Assembly (NCBI GenBank): GCA_040954595.2 | Contig: CM082584.2 | Location: forward strand, 6,634,001-6,698,000 | Origin: Balanoglossus misakiensis | Taxonomy: Eukaryota; Hemichordata | Length of the DNA: 64,000 nucleotides | Reading direction: 5' to 3' | Part shown: positions 49,860-60,080 of the stretch, in pieces | How the letters are laid out: every line of letters starts with the position of its first letter | Numbering within the stretch: the first letter of the stretch is position 1 | Notes under the pieces: generated by a model | The model's input: only the letters and a program-made list of their open reading frames with translations | Told to the model about the DNA's origin: nothing | Database searches by the model: none | Program-made: the position numbers and the translations under genes

Positions 49860-52800
49860 CTGAGGACGGTGGACAGATGTGTGTGGGTGGATGTCCAGGG
49901 GGAGTAACCGCGCACAAGTCACGGTCAGACAAAAAGAGGTCAAAGTTCGGGTGATGATGGACATAAATTTGTCGAGTGCAGCATGAAAACATTTTCATAA
50001 ATGGAAACAAACAATCAAATTTTCATGTGTTTTCCATTAATGTCACACATTGGATGGCCGGAAAATACATGTATTTTTCTGGTCTGGACCACCCAGAGTT
50101 GTTGCTTTTTGTTGGCAAAGTGGTATCATAGCCCCCCTCATTTTAGAGAGTGACATAATATTCTGTTATTCGGTATAATTTGAATGTGAAATGATGTTCT
50201 TAGTGATGTGTTTGAGGCATTCAACTGCAGAAGCTTGTTTTCTGCTTGTTTTGTTGACCCGTGAATTCAAGTCCGGACTTAAATGCAGTTTTCCACAATA
50301 CTGAACAATGCTTGTTGCACACAGGCGACTGTGCTGATCAGTAGGACACTGGGCATTTCATCTTGCTTGGGGGATTCGAAGCGAAAACTGCAGTTGATAC
50401 ACAGAAGAATATAATAAAAAAGTTACAGGTTTAATATTGAACTTTTGAAGGAAATGTAAACGGTGTGTAACTGAAATACGAGATTTTACCTGTTAATTTT
50501 CTGTGAATCTTTAAGCAAAAATTGAAAATTTGACTTAAGCCTATTGTGTGCTTTTGATGTGAGTGTCTTCGTTTTAATTTCTATGCATCTGGTTTTAAAA
50601 TATCGACCAAAACGGAACGGCATCTTCAGGTTATTTCGTGTAATAAGTATTGACAGTTTCATCGTATCATACACGTGCCCTGTCTCACCGATGCCAATAC
50701 TTCTTTTGATTGCTTATTTTTGATGAAGCATATGCCTGCAAAATTCTTGAGATGTTTTTGAAGATCCGTTGGTACGTTTTATGCAATGACAATGACAGCT
50801 CGGGTTTGGATTCTGTCCAAAATTGACATGTTGTATACATCATGATAAACAAAGCCATGTTTCTCAGCCTCGCCGTCTTGTGAGCATTATTTGAAAACAG
50901 AGGCGTGAAGACGAGTGTGAACTTCGAGTTTGAACAGTCTGTCGGAGTCGCCTCCATATCAATACCAATATCACCCCCTCCCCCTCCCCCTCCCTTCTCT
51001 TTCACCCTCCACCATTCGGAAAACTCAATGAAGTCCAATGGCATTTCCCTACGAACCGGTGGTTAGAGCCCGCCCTCATAACAGACAGCCACAGTACACT
51101 TTTGTTTTTACACGCTGGGCACTTGATACCCAACGAAAGCGCATCCATATATAGTATACAAGGGACGGATAGAGAAATCTTGTGTATCGTCACGCCGGCC
51201 TGGATTCGCGTCCTGGAATAATTCCACGTTTTTCAAAATAAACAAAGCTGACACAGATCTGGCCCTCGTTCACGCTGCCAAGACAGTAAAAGTTACGACC
51301 TGGCGTATATTCCGAAGTGGCGTATACGTAATGAATTACTTCGCGTGCTGCGTGCCTGCGCACCCGTAACTGTGCCACGCATGCTTATCCCCGAGGGCGA
51401 GTGGGCCATAATTTTACCGAATTTATGGGTGCCCACTGATAGCTATTGGCTTACGTTTACAGTTCAAGTGCCCAGCCACAATCCCTCAATCCTTTGATGC
51501 AGTGACCAGAATATTTCGTAATACATAAATTGAAAGTTTTACTATGATGTGAAATACCACGAAGACGTTTGTACCAACCTAGTGATCTACTCAAAATCGA
51601 AAATATTGTCATTTTTTCCGATTTTTATATACACTGTACGTCAATGTTTCATAAAGGTGACCATATACATTAAATAAATTTTCATTTTCAAAAAGGTAAC
51701 CCCTCACACATTTCCCGTGCCATGTTCTTGACGACGCCCCCGGGGATTTAGCCTAAAGGAACAGTGCTCTTTCAGAGGTCGTCGAACGCCTCAGATTGAC
51801 CCGGTCTCGAGTTCAGCTTCTGGTGAACACAGAATGTTCCAAATTAATCGAAGCTTTCGCTCACGCAGTTTAAAAACAAAACATTGTTGTGAGAACATAT
51901 CCCAGTGGAAAACAATCTCTCACTCCGTTAAGAACGATGGGTGAAACCGTCGATTTAGATCTGTCTTTCGTATAGGAAATAAATTAGAATGAGAATAACG
52001 GAAAACGATCAATGTTTTAACACTTTCACTGCGTAGATAATATATGCTAATGTATTCCTGTGCGTAGTTTCCTATGGTAAATTTAACTAATAAACAATGT
52101 TTTACTTTACCATATCTATCTCTCTTAATATGAAAGTATTTGCAATGATATTTCCAGCAAGTATATTTTATAAGACAACCAACATAATTAATGTACGTTG
52201 TCCACTACCCAGAAACCGGGAAAAGGTTGCACTATATTCCTGTTCCTTTGTGGGGTTTAGTTATTGCTGTCTCCGTACTTGTCCATTGTGAAATGGCGTT
52301 TATGACTTTTGTCTGTTTCTACTCAGTGTTCAGAGGATCTCATGGGACAGCGTGTAAAAATATTTCTGATTGTATATGCTTGCAGTTCGATGACAAAGTC
52401 ATGCAGTTTCGCGATTTTCCATAAATAATTAGGGCGAGAATAACATGACGTCACTTGCACAAGATCCACCAATTGTCCATTCAGGTTTCACATGCACGGT
52501 GCGAAATTCCTAACATCATTCCTAACGTCAATATAGGTAGAAGCACATTAGATAGACCCCACATTTTGTTATCGTGTTTTTTTTCGGAAGCCGGCCAGAA
52601 TTCATAAATCGTCACAAACAATTTTAATTGACGGATCCTTGACTGAAATTTACGATGTTTTCGTGATGCACGCCATTGTCTCGACTCGTCCCGAGGGTAT
52701 CGTGTTGTGAAACACGACCCCGCAGACTATTTAATATTTCCCCTCATGACAACGAACAATCCAAAACTTCCAGAAGAGTACGTATACCCTGTTTTTGTGG

Positions 52801-53214
52801 AAAGTTCATCAAGGCCGTTACCCTGCAAAAGATGTTGTTGACATCGTTAAAATATGATTTTTGAAAGTTAATCCTCCATCCAAGCCGTCGGTTTCGATGA
52901 GAGAATTGGCCGAAATAGGCCAACATCTGGCACCTTGTTGGAATATAGCCATCTCGTGGCAGTCTCCTGACATTGGCTGGAAGTTTATGACCTTGTTTGG
53001 GGCTCTTCCGTTTACCCAATCCTATAGACTTTGCGCAGTTTACAATTTCGCTCTTCCATTCATCTGACTTAAGCGATCCCCCCTCCTGTCAATAAAGTAT
53101 GCACGGTCCCTTGAAACTTCATTTGGTTATCAATGAAGAAAAGGAGAAAGAAAAACAGTTGCATCCGGCGTTGTCAAGCTGAGCAGACTACTCCGAACCC
53201 GACCACCAAACACC

Positions 53215-53284
53215 ATGCATCGTGTCGTCCTCCTCGTCCAGATATGTGTCTACCTGTTTGTGACAGGTATTGTCACCGTGACAG
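53215..53284 (+). CDS. Lectin receptor A exon 1: signal peptide
   Basis: The ATG in ACACCATGC opens MHRVVLLVQICVYLFVTGIV, a hydrophobic signal peptide. The exon ends in phase 1 at ACAG|GTGAGT, which fits the CTLD exon 2.7 kb downstream. An earlier GACAG|GTATTG inside the exon would be out of phase for this join. Confidence 0.75.
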
Positions 53285-56200
53285 GTGAGTCCCCACTGAC
53301 GCTATGCAAGACGAACGAGCAGTTGCGTTTGGATGGGTGGCAGGTAATAGAAAAAAATAATTCTTCGACAGTGAGAAATGCTGACATAGAACATGAGACA
53401 GATGTTGCTAGCTCAAAATGCCGCATTGTTCGATAACGATGCAATCGTCTTGGAAGAGTTCGGTTGACATATGTCCAACTGTAGGTGCAACTTTTCAATA
53501 CTTTTAAATATTTTACAACCACTCCGCAAATGCCAGTGCAACGCGTGCACGTGCGCACATGTGTTGTTATTTTCGTCACGTCGGCTGTATTTAATTTCGT
53601 AACCACTTTCAGTTGCCAGTAACTTAATAACGTCTATATCCATGCTGAGTCTAGAAATTGGGATTGACCCAGGACAAGAATAATAAACTGCAGTTGACAT
53701 ACTGAACAAAATATTGAAAAAAGGTATCTCGCGGTACAGATGATGTGATGTCCACCCAAGCTACTATGGGCCAATATAAATCTTTGGAAACTGGGAGAAG
53801 GTTTGTGCGTTTAGACCCATCAGTCGGACACGGCATCGAGTATACATGTATGTGTGCAATACTGTTGTCTATATTTAACCGACGCTGCACATGAAAAAAA
53901 TTTCATCACGCCGAACGTCTGCGGTTTTACTAGTAGTACAGAGTTACCCAAACAGGCTTGCGTTTGTTTAGGATTGGAAGCGCCGGCCAAGTATAGCGAA
54001 TGTACTCGAAAAGCTCAGCAAGATTTACTTTGTTTAGTGGAAAAGTGGTACGTCACGTAAAGCGGGCAGGGGTGGCGACCATCATGACCCAGTCCACTGA
54101 CAAATTCCAGTCTTGTATACTCCTCCAGACCAACGGGAATCCCGGAGACAATGGGAGAATCAATTTGGTCCATGATCGACGACAGACACGAGAGTCAACC
54201 AGGCACAACCTCTTTGAAAAAGGAGAGGTCATGCGCACTGGCTTAGAATAATTTCTCACGAAGATACTTTTTTAAAACAAATTCTGAATCCCTTCCTGGG
54301 TCTTCGTGCCTCTGTTTTACGCCATTAAACTCTGGAAAAGCATATGGAATATCATCGTTTGTTTTTGTCGTCTGCGCAGAGTGGGCGACGTCTATCGCCC
54401 TGCACGTGGGAACGAGAGCAAGCTTCGGAATTAAGTTAGGGTTCATTCTGTTTCGCGGGCGGATACGACAGAAGGATGAGTATAAATCGGGGACAAAAAA
54501 TGCCAAGCCGGGTAACGTTTTATCTTGAAGAACACGCAACTGTGGCGTGTGTCTGTGATTAGAATGTTTACGTCATCACTGAACGGAATTGGGGTACGAT
54601 CTGAGTGTTGATGCATGACACTCAATGTTCAACGAACTTAACAAATTCATTTCAAATAGTGTCTCCCATTTGTTTCATGGTACCAAAATTCCACGTGGCA
54701 TTTATGAGTGTCTCTCCAGGCACAAGTCGTTTGTGTCATTATATTTTGAATAATTATGCATTTCAATAATTTCGTTATAAACTTTCACAACAAAACTCTC
54801 TTAGTTAGCGCGCACAGCAAAGCCCGCAGTAAACGAATGTACAGAATGGTCCTTAATAAACAACCGATTCAATTAATCATATGTGACGTTTGATCTAGTT
54901 TCGACTTGCGAGTATTAATCAACAACATGAAGTCACACCCACTAGCAATTCTTGACGTGAGCTGCAACACGACAATTATCATGCTCATCAGCAAGACCAG
55001 AGAGCTTTGAGGATGCGACATACAAAACAGACCATTTCAGGAATGGTGACTGACTGTTCTCATGCAATGATATGGTTGCAATCGTATCATCACATGACCG
55101 CAAAACCAGGTCACTGATCAGCGCTATGTAGGACAACCATGACAACGTCAAAAGACTTGGCAGGGGAGCTGGTCTTTCGTGGAAGCCCTCAAATGGAATT
55201 TAAACCCACCATAACCATGAGACCTCGCGCTTCACACGGATAAATAAAAGAATGTCGCTTGTTTGAAAGCTCAAAGAACAGCCGAAGTAGCCTAAACCAT
55301 AATATTGCTTTAACGGTGGTCACCAAATGTCAAAAAATTAATGTCGAAATAAAACCCAAGAAATGGGGCATATTTTTTATTTAAAACAAATGAACGGATT
55401 ATTTACTGGTATTGATTATGTAAATACACAAATTAAAATAATGACCACTTGATTGATTCAGCGGCTCCAACTGAATGCGTAAACTTTCCAGAACTTTAAC
55501 CTGATAGACACAGTACACCCCGGCATATGGACTTTTAAGAGGGTAAATCTATATAACAAAGAAACCAACGCATCTGTACTCTTTCCCTGTGTTCCCTGTG
55601 AAACGTCATAAAGTCTGTGACGGCAGTTTGACAAATCCCAGATGACCACAATACAAGTATGAGTCTGAACAGCTGTTGATTTTGGGCTTGGAGCTACAAT
55701 CATAAGTTGCTGTTATTGTATTCTAGTGTGTCGGTCTTGCCTTGTTTCTTCGATTTAATAACCCTTTCACCACAATGGTTCAGTCCAAACCCATTGTTTT
55801 CTCTGGTAAGGTTGGACCTCTAAAGATGGAACTGGGGGTGAAAGGTTTAAGGCAGGTTACTCGATCGAATAGTTTGCTTTGATTTCATAACACACCTTTA
55901 CTGCAAGTTTTGAAATTTACCATGGTCGGATTTCCATACGTATACGATTAAACATTGCAGTATAATTTAGCAAACAAATTTGTTTCAAATTCCCAGTAAT
56001 GTAATGATAATGCTTGTAGGTGACAAACGCTACGAGACGTTCCTTGGATGTGAATCTTGGCACGGTTCGTTGGCGGCTTGCGCTGACAAGGGTGGCAAGC
56101 TGGCGGTGATTTCCGACCGACCGACCAACCAGAGGATAATCGACACTATCAGAAGTCGCGGAATCCTGCACTGGGCCTTTTGGATCAACGCCCACGATTT

Positions 56201-58804
56201 GGTGTCGGAGGGAATGTGGTCCACCAGCGCTGGCGACCCGTTGAGCTTCCATTATTGGGCGCCGGGCCAGCCAGACAGCGACGCGCACGGGAAGGCCAGA
56301 TGCGGAGGAATCGAAAACTGTGCGGTTATGTGGTGGGTCATTTTGCAACAATTGCTCGCTGTTTAAAGGGAAGGGGTCGTCGCGTCGCGTGGGTGTCCCC
56401 CTTGATGAGGACATGTCTTCTCATACCAGAGCAAACCCCACTGCAGTCGCCACGACCTACTAGTAAGTCGCTGTCATGCCCAGTCTATGCTACGGTTGGC
56501 TGCTTCGTTCATTCCAAGAATTATCTAATTTCAGGGATTTGTAGATGAATTGTAATGTTTATAAACAAACAAACGCGGCGTGAAGACCCCTTCACTTAAA
56601 TAACAGCTGTAACTTTTTGCTTTATTTCCAGTACCTTTGTTTTGTGTATAAATTGCAATTATTGCTGTACTCGACCAAGCGGCTTGTTAATTGCTAATAT
56701 ACCCAGTACTCCACTTGTCATGCAACACAGCATGCAGTGTGTAACGGTCATTGTTATTGAAGTCCGGACTTGAATTCAAATTTTGCACAATAACAATGCA
56801 TATATATTTTGCCTTTCTCATTCGGCAGGCCAAGGCCGCTCAACTTTAGATGGAATGATGCTCTTTGCCAGAAGAAGTTCGGTTACATTTGTGAATTCGA
56901 TGACGGTGAGTGCATTTTAGTGGATTGATTATATGAGTGGGGACCCTTCGTCCCGAATGCGTCTCACGCGAAAAAAAAAGTGTGCCACCAAACGGTCATT
57001 CGAAGACCTTCAAATTTATCTGGACATATGCAAATTAAGGGTCATTGAATACCTTGTATGGATTGTAACGCAGATGGCGGCAACCAACCAGGCATCGGCG
57101 CGTCTGCAAACGTCACGGCTCTGAACGACACAGTGATGACGACGACGAATGTTCCGGACACCCTTCAGCCATCTTTGAAAAGTCTGTCAAATAAAGTTAA
57201 GGAAGCGGTCAGACTTCAGACAAGTACCGATAAATACAACGTGAAAACAGGTAAAAATCACCGTGCTGATGGATTTAATTCCATGTATAATTAAATCTGG
57301 TGTTATGATAATACCTGTATACACGGTCCAGTGTACGTGTGTACATGGACAATAATCTTGAAAGCAAAACAAAAACACACAGCCTATGGGCCTTTAAACT
57401 ACAAAAGATTACCTTGCTATACGCACAAATGGGAACTGATTATTTATGTTTCAGTTGGCAAGCGCTACGCCTTATACCTTGGGTGCGAAACTTGGAATGG
57501 TGCGCACGCAGCCTGCCTGGACAGAGGAGGAAGGTTGGCGACCGTCCCAGACAACGTCACCCAGGAGCGCATCGAAAGATTGATCGTTGAGCACAGCTTT
57601 GACCACGAGGTGTTCTGGTTCGACGCGCATGACCAATCGGAAGAAGGCATATGGACGACGCTGGCCGGGGACCCACTGACCTATCACAACTGGGCACGCG
57701 GGCAGCCCGATAACTATGGATATGGTAATTCCCGGTGCACCGGAATCGAAGATTGCGCAGTCATATGGTATCATTCACAAATGAACTATTTTCACACGCA
57801 TCTTTTTTTTTAATTTCGTCAAAAAATGGCAACCCCTTGCGCTGACTTGTGTCCAAAGTTCCAAAAGATAGTTCAAAATACAAAAATGAAGAGTGTCCCT
57901 ATTGAGATGCATTCAAAATTCCCAAATGGTCTGACAGAATTCTGCGTGATGCATGGACACGACTTTTGTGCAAGCTGAGGGCGCTATTTGTCCTGAATAT
58001 CACGTTGTTCCTGGTCATGACCAATGGAGATAGTCGTTATGAAACAGGAATGGGCCAAGACTGTAAAAGTATTTTTTCGACTTTAATTTTAATCATGCAA
58101 TTTAACCATGAAATTCTTTTCTAAGATTTATGCTTGTGACGACACAAAATCTTGAATCAAATTATGATACGCTTTGATATTACAATATTACGTGTGCCCG
58201 TCTATTAATCAGACTTCTGCTTCGTGCTGCAATTTCGAACTGTCTAATCTATCATACACCTGACATCGTATTCGCTGATTTGCATATTATTTCCCTTTCA
58301 GGACGACAGGGCAAAATTTTAAATGGAACGACGCACTTTGCAACAGACGATATGCATACATTTGTGAATATGACATTATGGGTAGGTCAAATGTACGGCT
58401 ATAATTATTAGTTTCTGTCACAAAAAGAACATTTTTGAACCCAAATGGTCGCCGCCATCTTGTCGGTTGTTAGGACTGCCTAATGTACACAATTTTTGTA
58501 AGCCGAGTCTCTGGTTAGATACATGTGCATAAGACGACCTACCGATTCCTTTGCTTCCAGAAAGTGACGTTCAGGCCATTGAACACGTACCAACAGTGCC
58601 GGTGGCGCGAACTGAGAAAGCTTCGACAAAGCCACCAATCACAGCTGCTGTTGCTCCGACCAAATACTACGTTTCGCCCACCGCGTCTCCAAGCAAGGTC
58701 GCGGAGAAAGAACTATCTGCAAAACATGCGATGATGTCACAGCCAGAACCAGCCCAGATTGGCTCGCCAGGTATTGAAATCTTTCGAGATCGAGAGAGAG
58801 AGCG

Positions 58805-58841
<37 letters not shown>

Positions 58842-59464
58842 CACAATGCAGATGTTAAGTAAATACTATTAATGGACTTCCAACTTTTTTTTCTCTTTAT
58901 AGATTATATGGTGACAGCAGAATTGATTATATCAATATTCAACTTTCTTCTCCTGAGTGGCATTGTGATCTTCATCATTCTTTTCCTGTGCAGGAAAACG
59001 TAAGTACCAGATAGATCCCAATATACACCTGGCCAGGATTGAAATGGATGACATGTTTGGCAAAAGCCATAAGTGATTGAGACACCTAAAAAGTATAACT
59101 TTTCCATGCATCCCGGGGACGCGTGTACTAAATATCAACGATGCCTGGAATAGCATTTTCTCTGTACCACAGGGAAGTACGTCCCATATTTCATTTCACA
59201 TGCCTGGCAGAAGAAAGCACACCAATTTTATCAACATGGTCTACAGAAAAACAGGCGAGATTTCTGCCGAAAGTATGAAAACGTCCGTGACATGCGCCGT
59301 GACCTTTGCCTTCTTGCATTCTTAACAACAGTGGCCGCGACATTTATAGCACCCTCATTTTTCTGTTTCTTCTCAGGCAACGAGCCGCTGTTCTCAAAGA
59401 ACCCTTCTTCCAGGATCTTGACTGCAAGGAAAGAAGCGACGATTTCAACAACACGAAAGTTTGA
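53215..59464 (+). CDS. Type I membrane C-type lectin receptor with two CTLDs
   Basis: Cell-surface lectin, unnamed. Exons: 53215-53284, 56020-56332, 56829-56905, 57074-57250, 57455-57767, 58302-58381, 58561-58770, 58903-58999, 59377-59464. Phases join and total 475 codons (474 aa). Order: signal peptide (HRVVLLVQICVYLFV), CTLD1, linker with sequons NVT and NDT, CTLD2, Thr/Pro/Ser-rich stalk, one membrane helix, 30-residue tail. Both CTLDs keep the disulfide cysteines, the QPD motif, the Glu of IENC/IEDC and WND, so each should bind Ca2+ and galactose-type sugars. The tail QRAAVLKEPFFQDL is homologous to the neighbouring receptors but has Phe for their Tyr. The gene is tail-to-tail with the minus-strand lectin gene. 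Function in recognition of microbes or self glycans is inference. Confidence 0.88.
53285..56019 (+). other. Intron 1 of lectin receptor A
   Basis: 2.7 kb, AT-rich, with one MITE copy at 55759-55849. No other exon recognised; open frames here lack CTLD or other domain features. Confidence 0.65.
55759..55849. mobile_element. Short MITE (AACCCTTTCACC ends), copy 4
   Basis: Starts TAACCCTTTCACCAC and ends GGGGGTGAAAGGTTTA. The inside, AACCCATTGTTTTCTCTGGT followed by AAGGTTGGACCTCT, is the inverse of the copy at 40675-40765. Confidence 0.75.
56020..56905 (+). CDS. Lectin receptor A exons 2-3: CTLD1 (QPD)
   Basis: Exon 2 (313 bases) has RYETFLGCESW, SLAACADKGGKLAVI, FWINAHD, the QPD of PGQPDSD, ARCGGIENC. 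It ends in phase 2 inside a Trp codon and is completed by exon 3 (77 bases) with FRWNDALC and FGYICEF. All CTLD core cysteines are present, plus an extra pair (LGC and ARC). Confidence 0.9.
56970..57045. repeat. Dispersed repeat, copy 3 of 3
   Basis: AAAAAGTGTGCCACC, GGTCATTCGAAGACCTT and GACATATGCAAATTAAGGG, in the same order as 5729-5818. It abuts the next lectin exon on its left. Confidence 0.5.
57074..57250 (+). CDS. Lectin receptor A exon 4: inter-CTLD linker
   Basis: Symmetric phase 1-1 exon of 177 bases. It encodes GGNQPGIGASANVTALNDTV, a polar, Thr-rich linker with two N-glycosylation sequons, then a helical-looking KSLSNKVKEAVRLQ. Confidence 0.75.
57455..58381 (+). CDS. Lectin receptor A exons 5-6: CTLD2 (QPD)
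   Basis: Exon 5 is 313 bases, exactly the size of exon 2, and has RYALYLGCETW, AACLDRGGRLATV, FWFDAHDQSEEGIW, GQPDNYGYG, SRCTGIEDC. Exon 6 (58302-58381) adds FKWNDALC and YAYICEYD. Same intron position and phase as CTLD1, so the two arose by internal duplication. Confidence 0.9.
58561..58770 (+). CDS. Lectin receptor A exon 7: stalk
   Basis: Phase 1-1 exon encoding about 70 residues rich in Pro, Thr, Ser, Ala and Lys (TKPPITAAVAPTKYYVSPTA), typical of an extended O-glycosylated stalk. The donor is GTATTG, before a GA microsatellite. Confidence 0.75.
58793..58839 (+). repeat. (GA)n microsatellite in lectin receptor A intron 7
   Basis: AG dinucleotide tract with AGCG interruptions, starting 23 bases after the exon 7 donor. 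Confidence 0.93.
58903..58999 (+). CDS. Lectin receptor A exon 8: transmembrane segment
   Basis: Encodes TAELIISIFNFLLLSGIVIF then IILFLCRKT: about 22 hydrophobic residues followed by a basic stop-transfer. Donor GTAAGT, phase 2. Confidence 0.9.
59377..59464 (+). CDS. Lectin receptor A exon 9: cytoplasmic tail (Phe variant)
   Basis: Acceptor TTTCTTCTCAG. It encodes QRAAVLKEPFFQDLDCKERS, then DDFNNTKV and TGA. It aligns with the minus-strand lectin tails (VLEPRYQDLVNEPTRSES), with Phe at the place of their Tyr. Confidence 0.85.
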
Positions 59465-59874
59465 GCGGAAATCTCCATTTCAGTGCAAAAAGTACTTTTT
59501 AAATTTGCACATTGGCCTGTTCAACGTTAGAGGGCGCCGTTACGTGTAATACATCGTAATACATGTAATACAACCATTGCGAATCTCGTTGATGCCATGT
59601 CCGGTGCAATGCACGACCATTTTTGTTCTTGTAGAGCTCATGTTTCAATTTGATATTAGCTTACATCGACATTAACTCTCAAATTTTATGATGCTGTTTT
59701 AGCTTAAGTCTTGTACAGTTTCCTGTTTCGAGTATCTAACCATGAAATGAAGTATATTGTAAAGGATTTCAGCTTGAAAATACATACATGTACTACTTGT
59801 GTTTTTAATATATCAATGCATATTGTGAAATTTTTGATTCGAAGACTCACAAAAAAGTAAAAAAAAATATGTAA

Positions 59875-59880
59875 AATAAA
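59875..59880 (+). terminator. Polyadenylation signal AATAAA, lectin receptor A
   Basis: AATAAA in GTAAAATAAATTGC, about 410 bases after the stop codon and about 115 bases before the facing gene's last codon. Confidence 0.65.
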
Positions 59881-59995
59881 TTGCTCTGACAAAGAAGTTG
59901 TCTGAATTACTTGGTTAACGGTTGCTGTATTCATGACAGCCAGGAAAATACCTAAACTTCTGTGAAACTGTGTCGTCCTGGTTTGCCTTGTGTGA

Positions 59996-60080
59996 TCACG
60001 TGACTGTTAAGTGGCTTTCAGACCTTGTCGGTTCGTTGACGAGGTCCTGATAGCGCGGTTCCAATACAGTGGTCTGCTTG
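59996..60080 (-). CDS. Lectin receptor B exon 6: cytoplasmic tail with YQDL
   Basis: Acceptor TTCCCCCCACACAG. 85 bases encoding KQTTVLEPRYQDLVNEPTRS then ESHLTVT and TGA at 59998-59996. Identical in length to the paralogous exon at 63347-63431, with differences mostly conservative or synonymous, so purifying selection on the tail is likely. Confidence 0.88.

Larger units (their letters stand above)
48977..53214. other. ERI3 3' UTR and intergenic DNA
   Basis: Holds the ERI3 UTR, a MITE at 49661-49859, and otherwise AT-rich sequence with only short chance ORFs. A CpG-rich patch near 51.0-51.4 kb has no exon features that I can see. The last few hundred bases should contain the lectin gene promoter. 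Confidence 0.6.

Noticed and set aside
56180-56548. Plus-strand ORF overlapping the first CTLD exon
   Set aside because: Shadow frame of the CTLD coding sequence.
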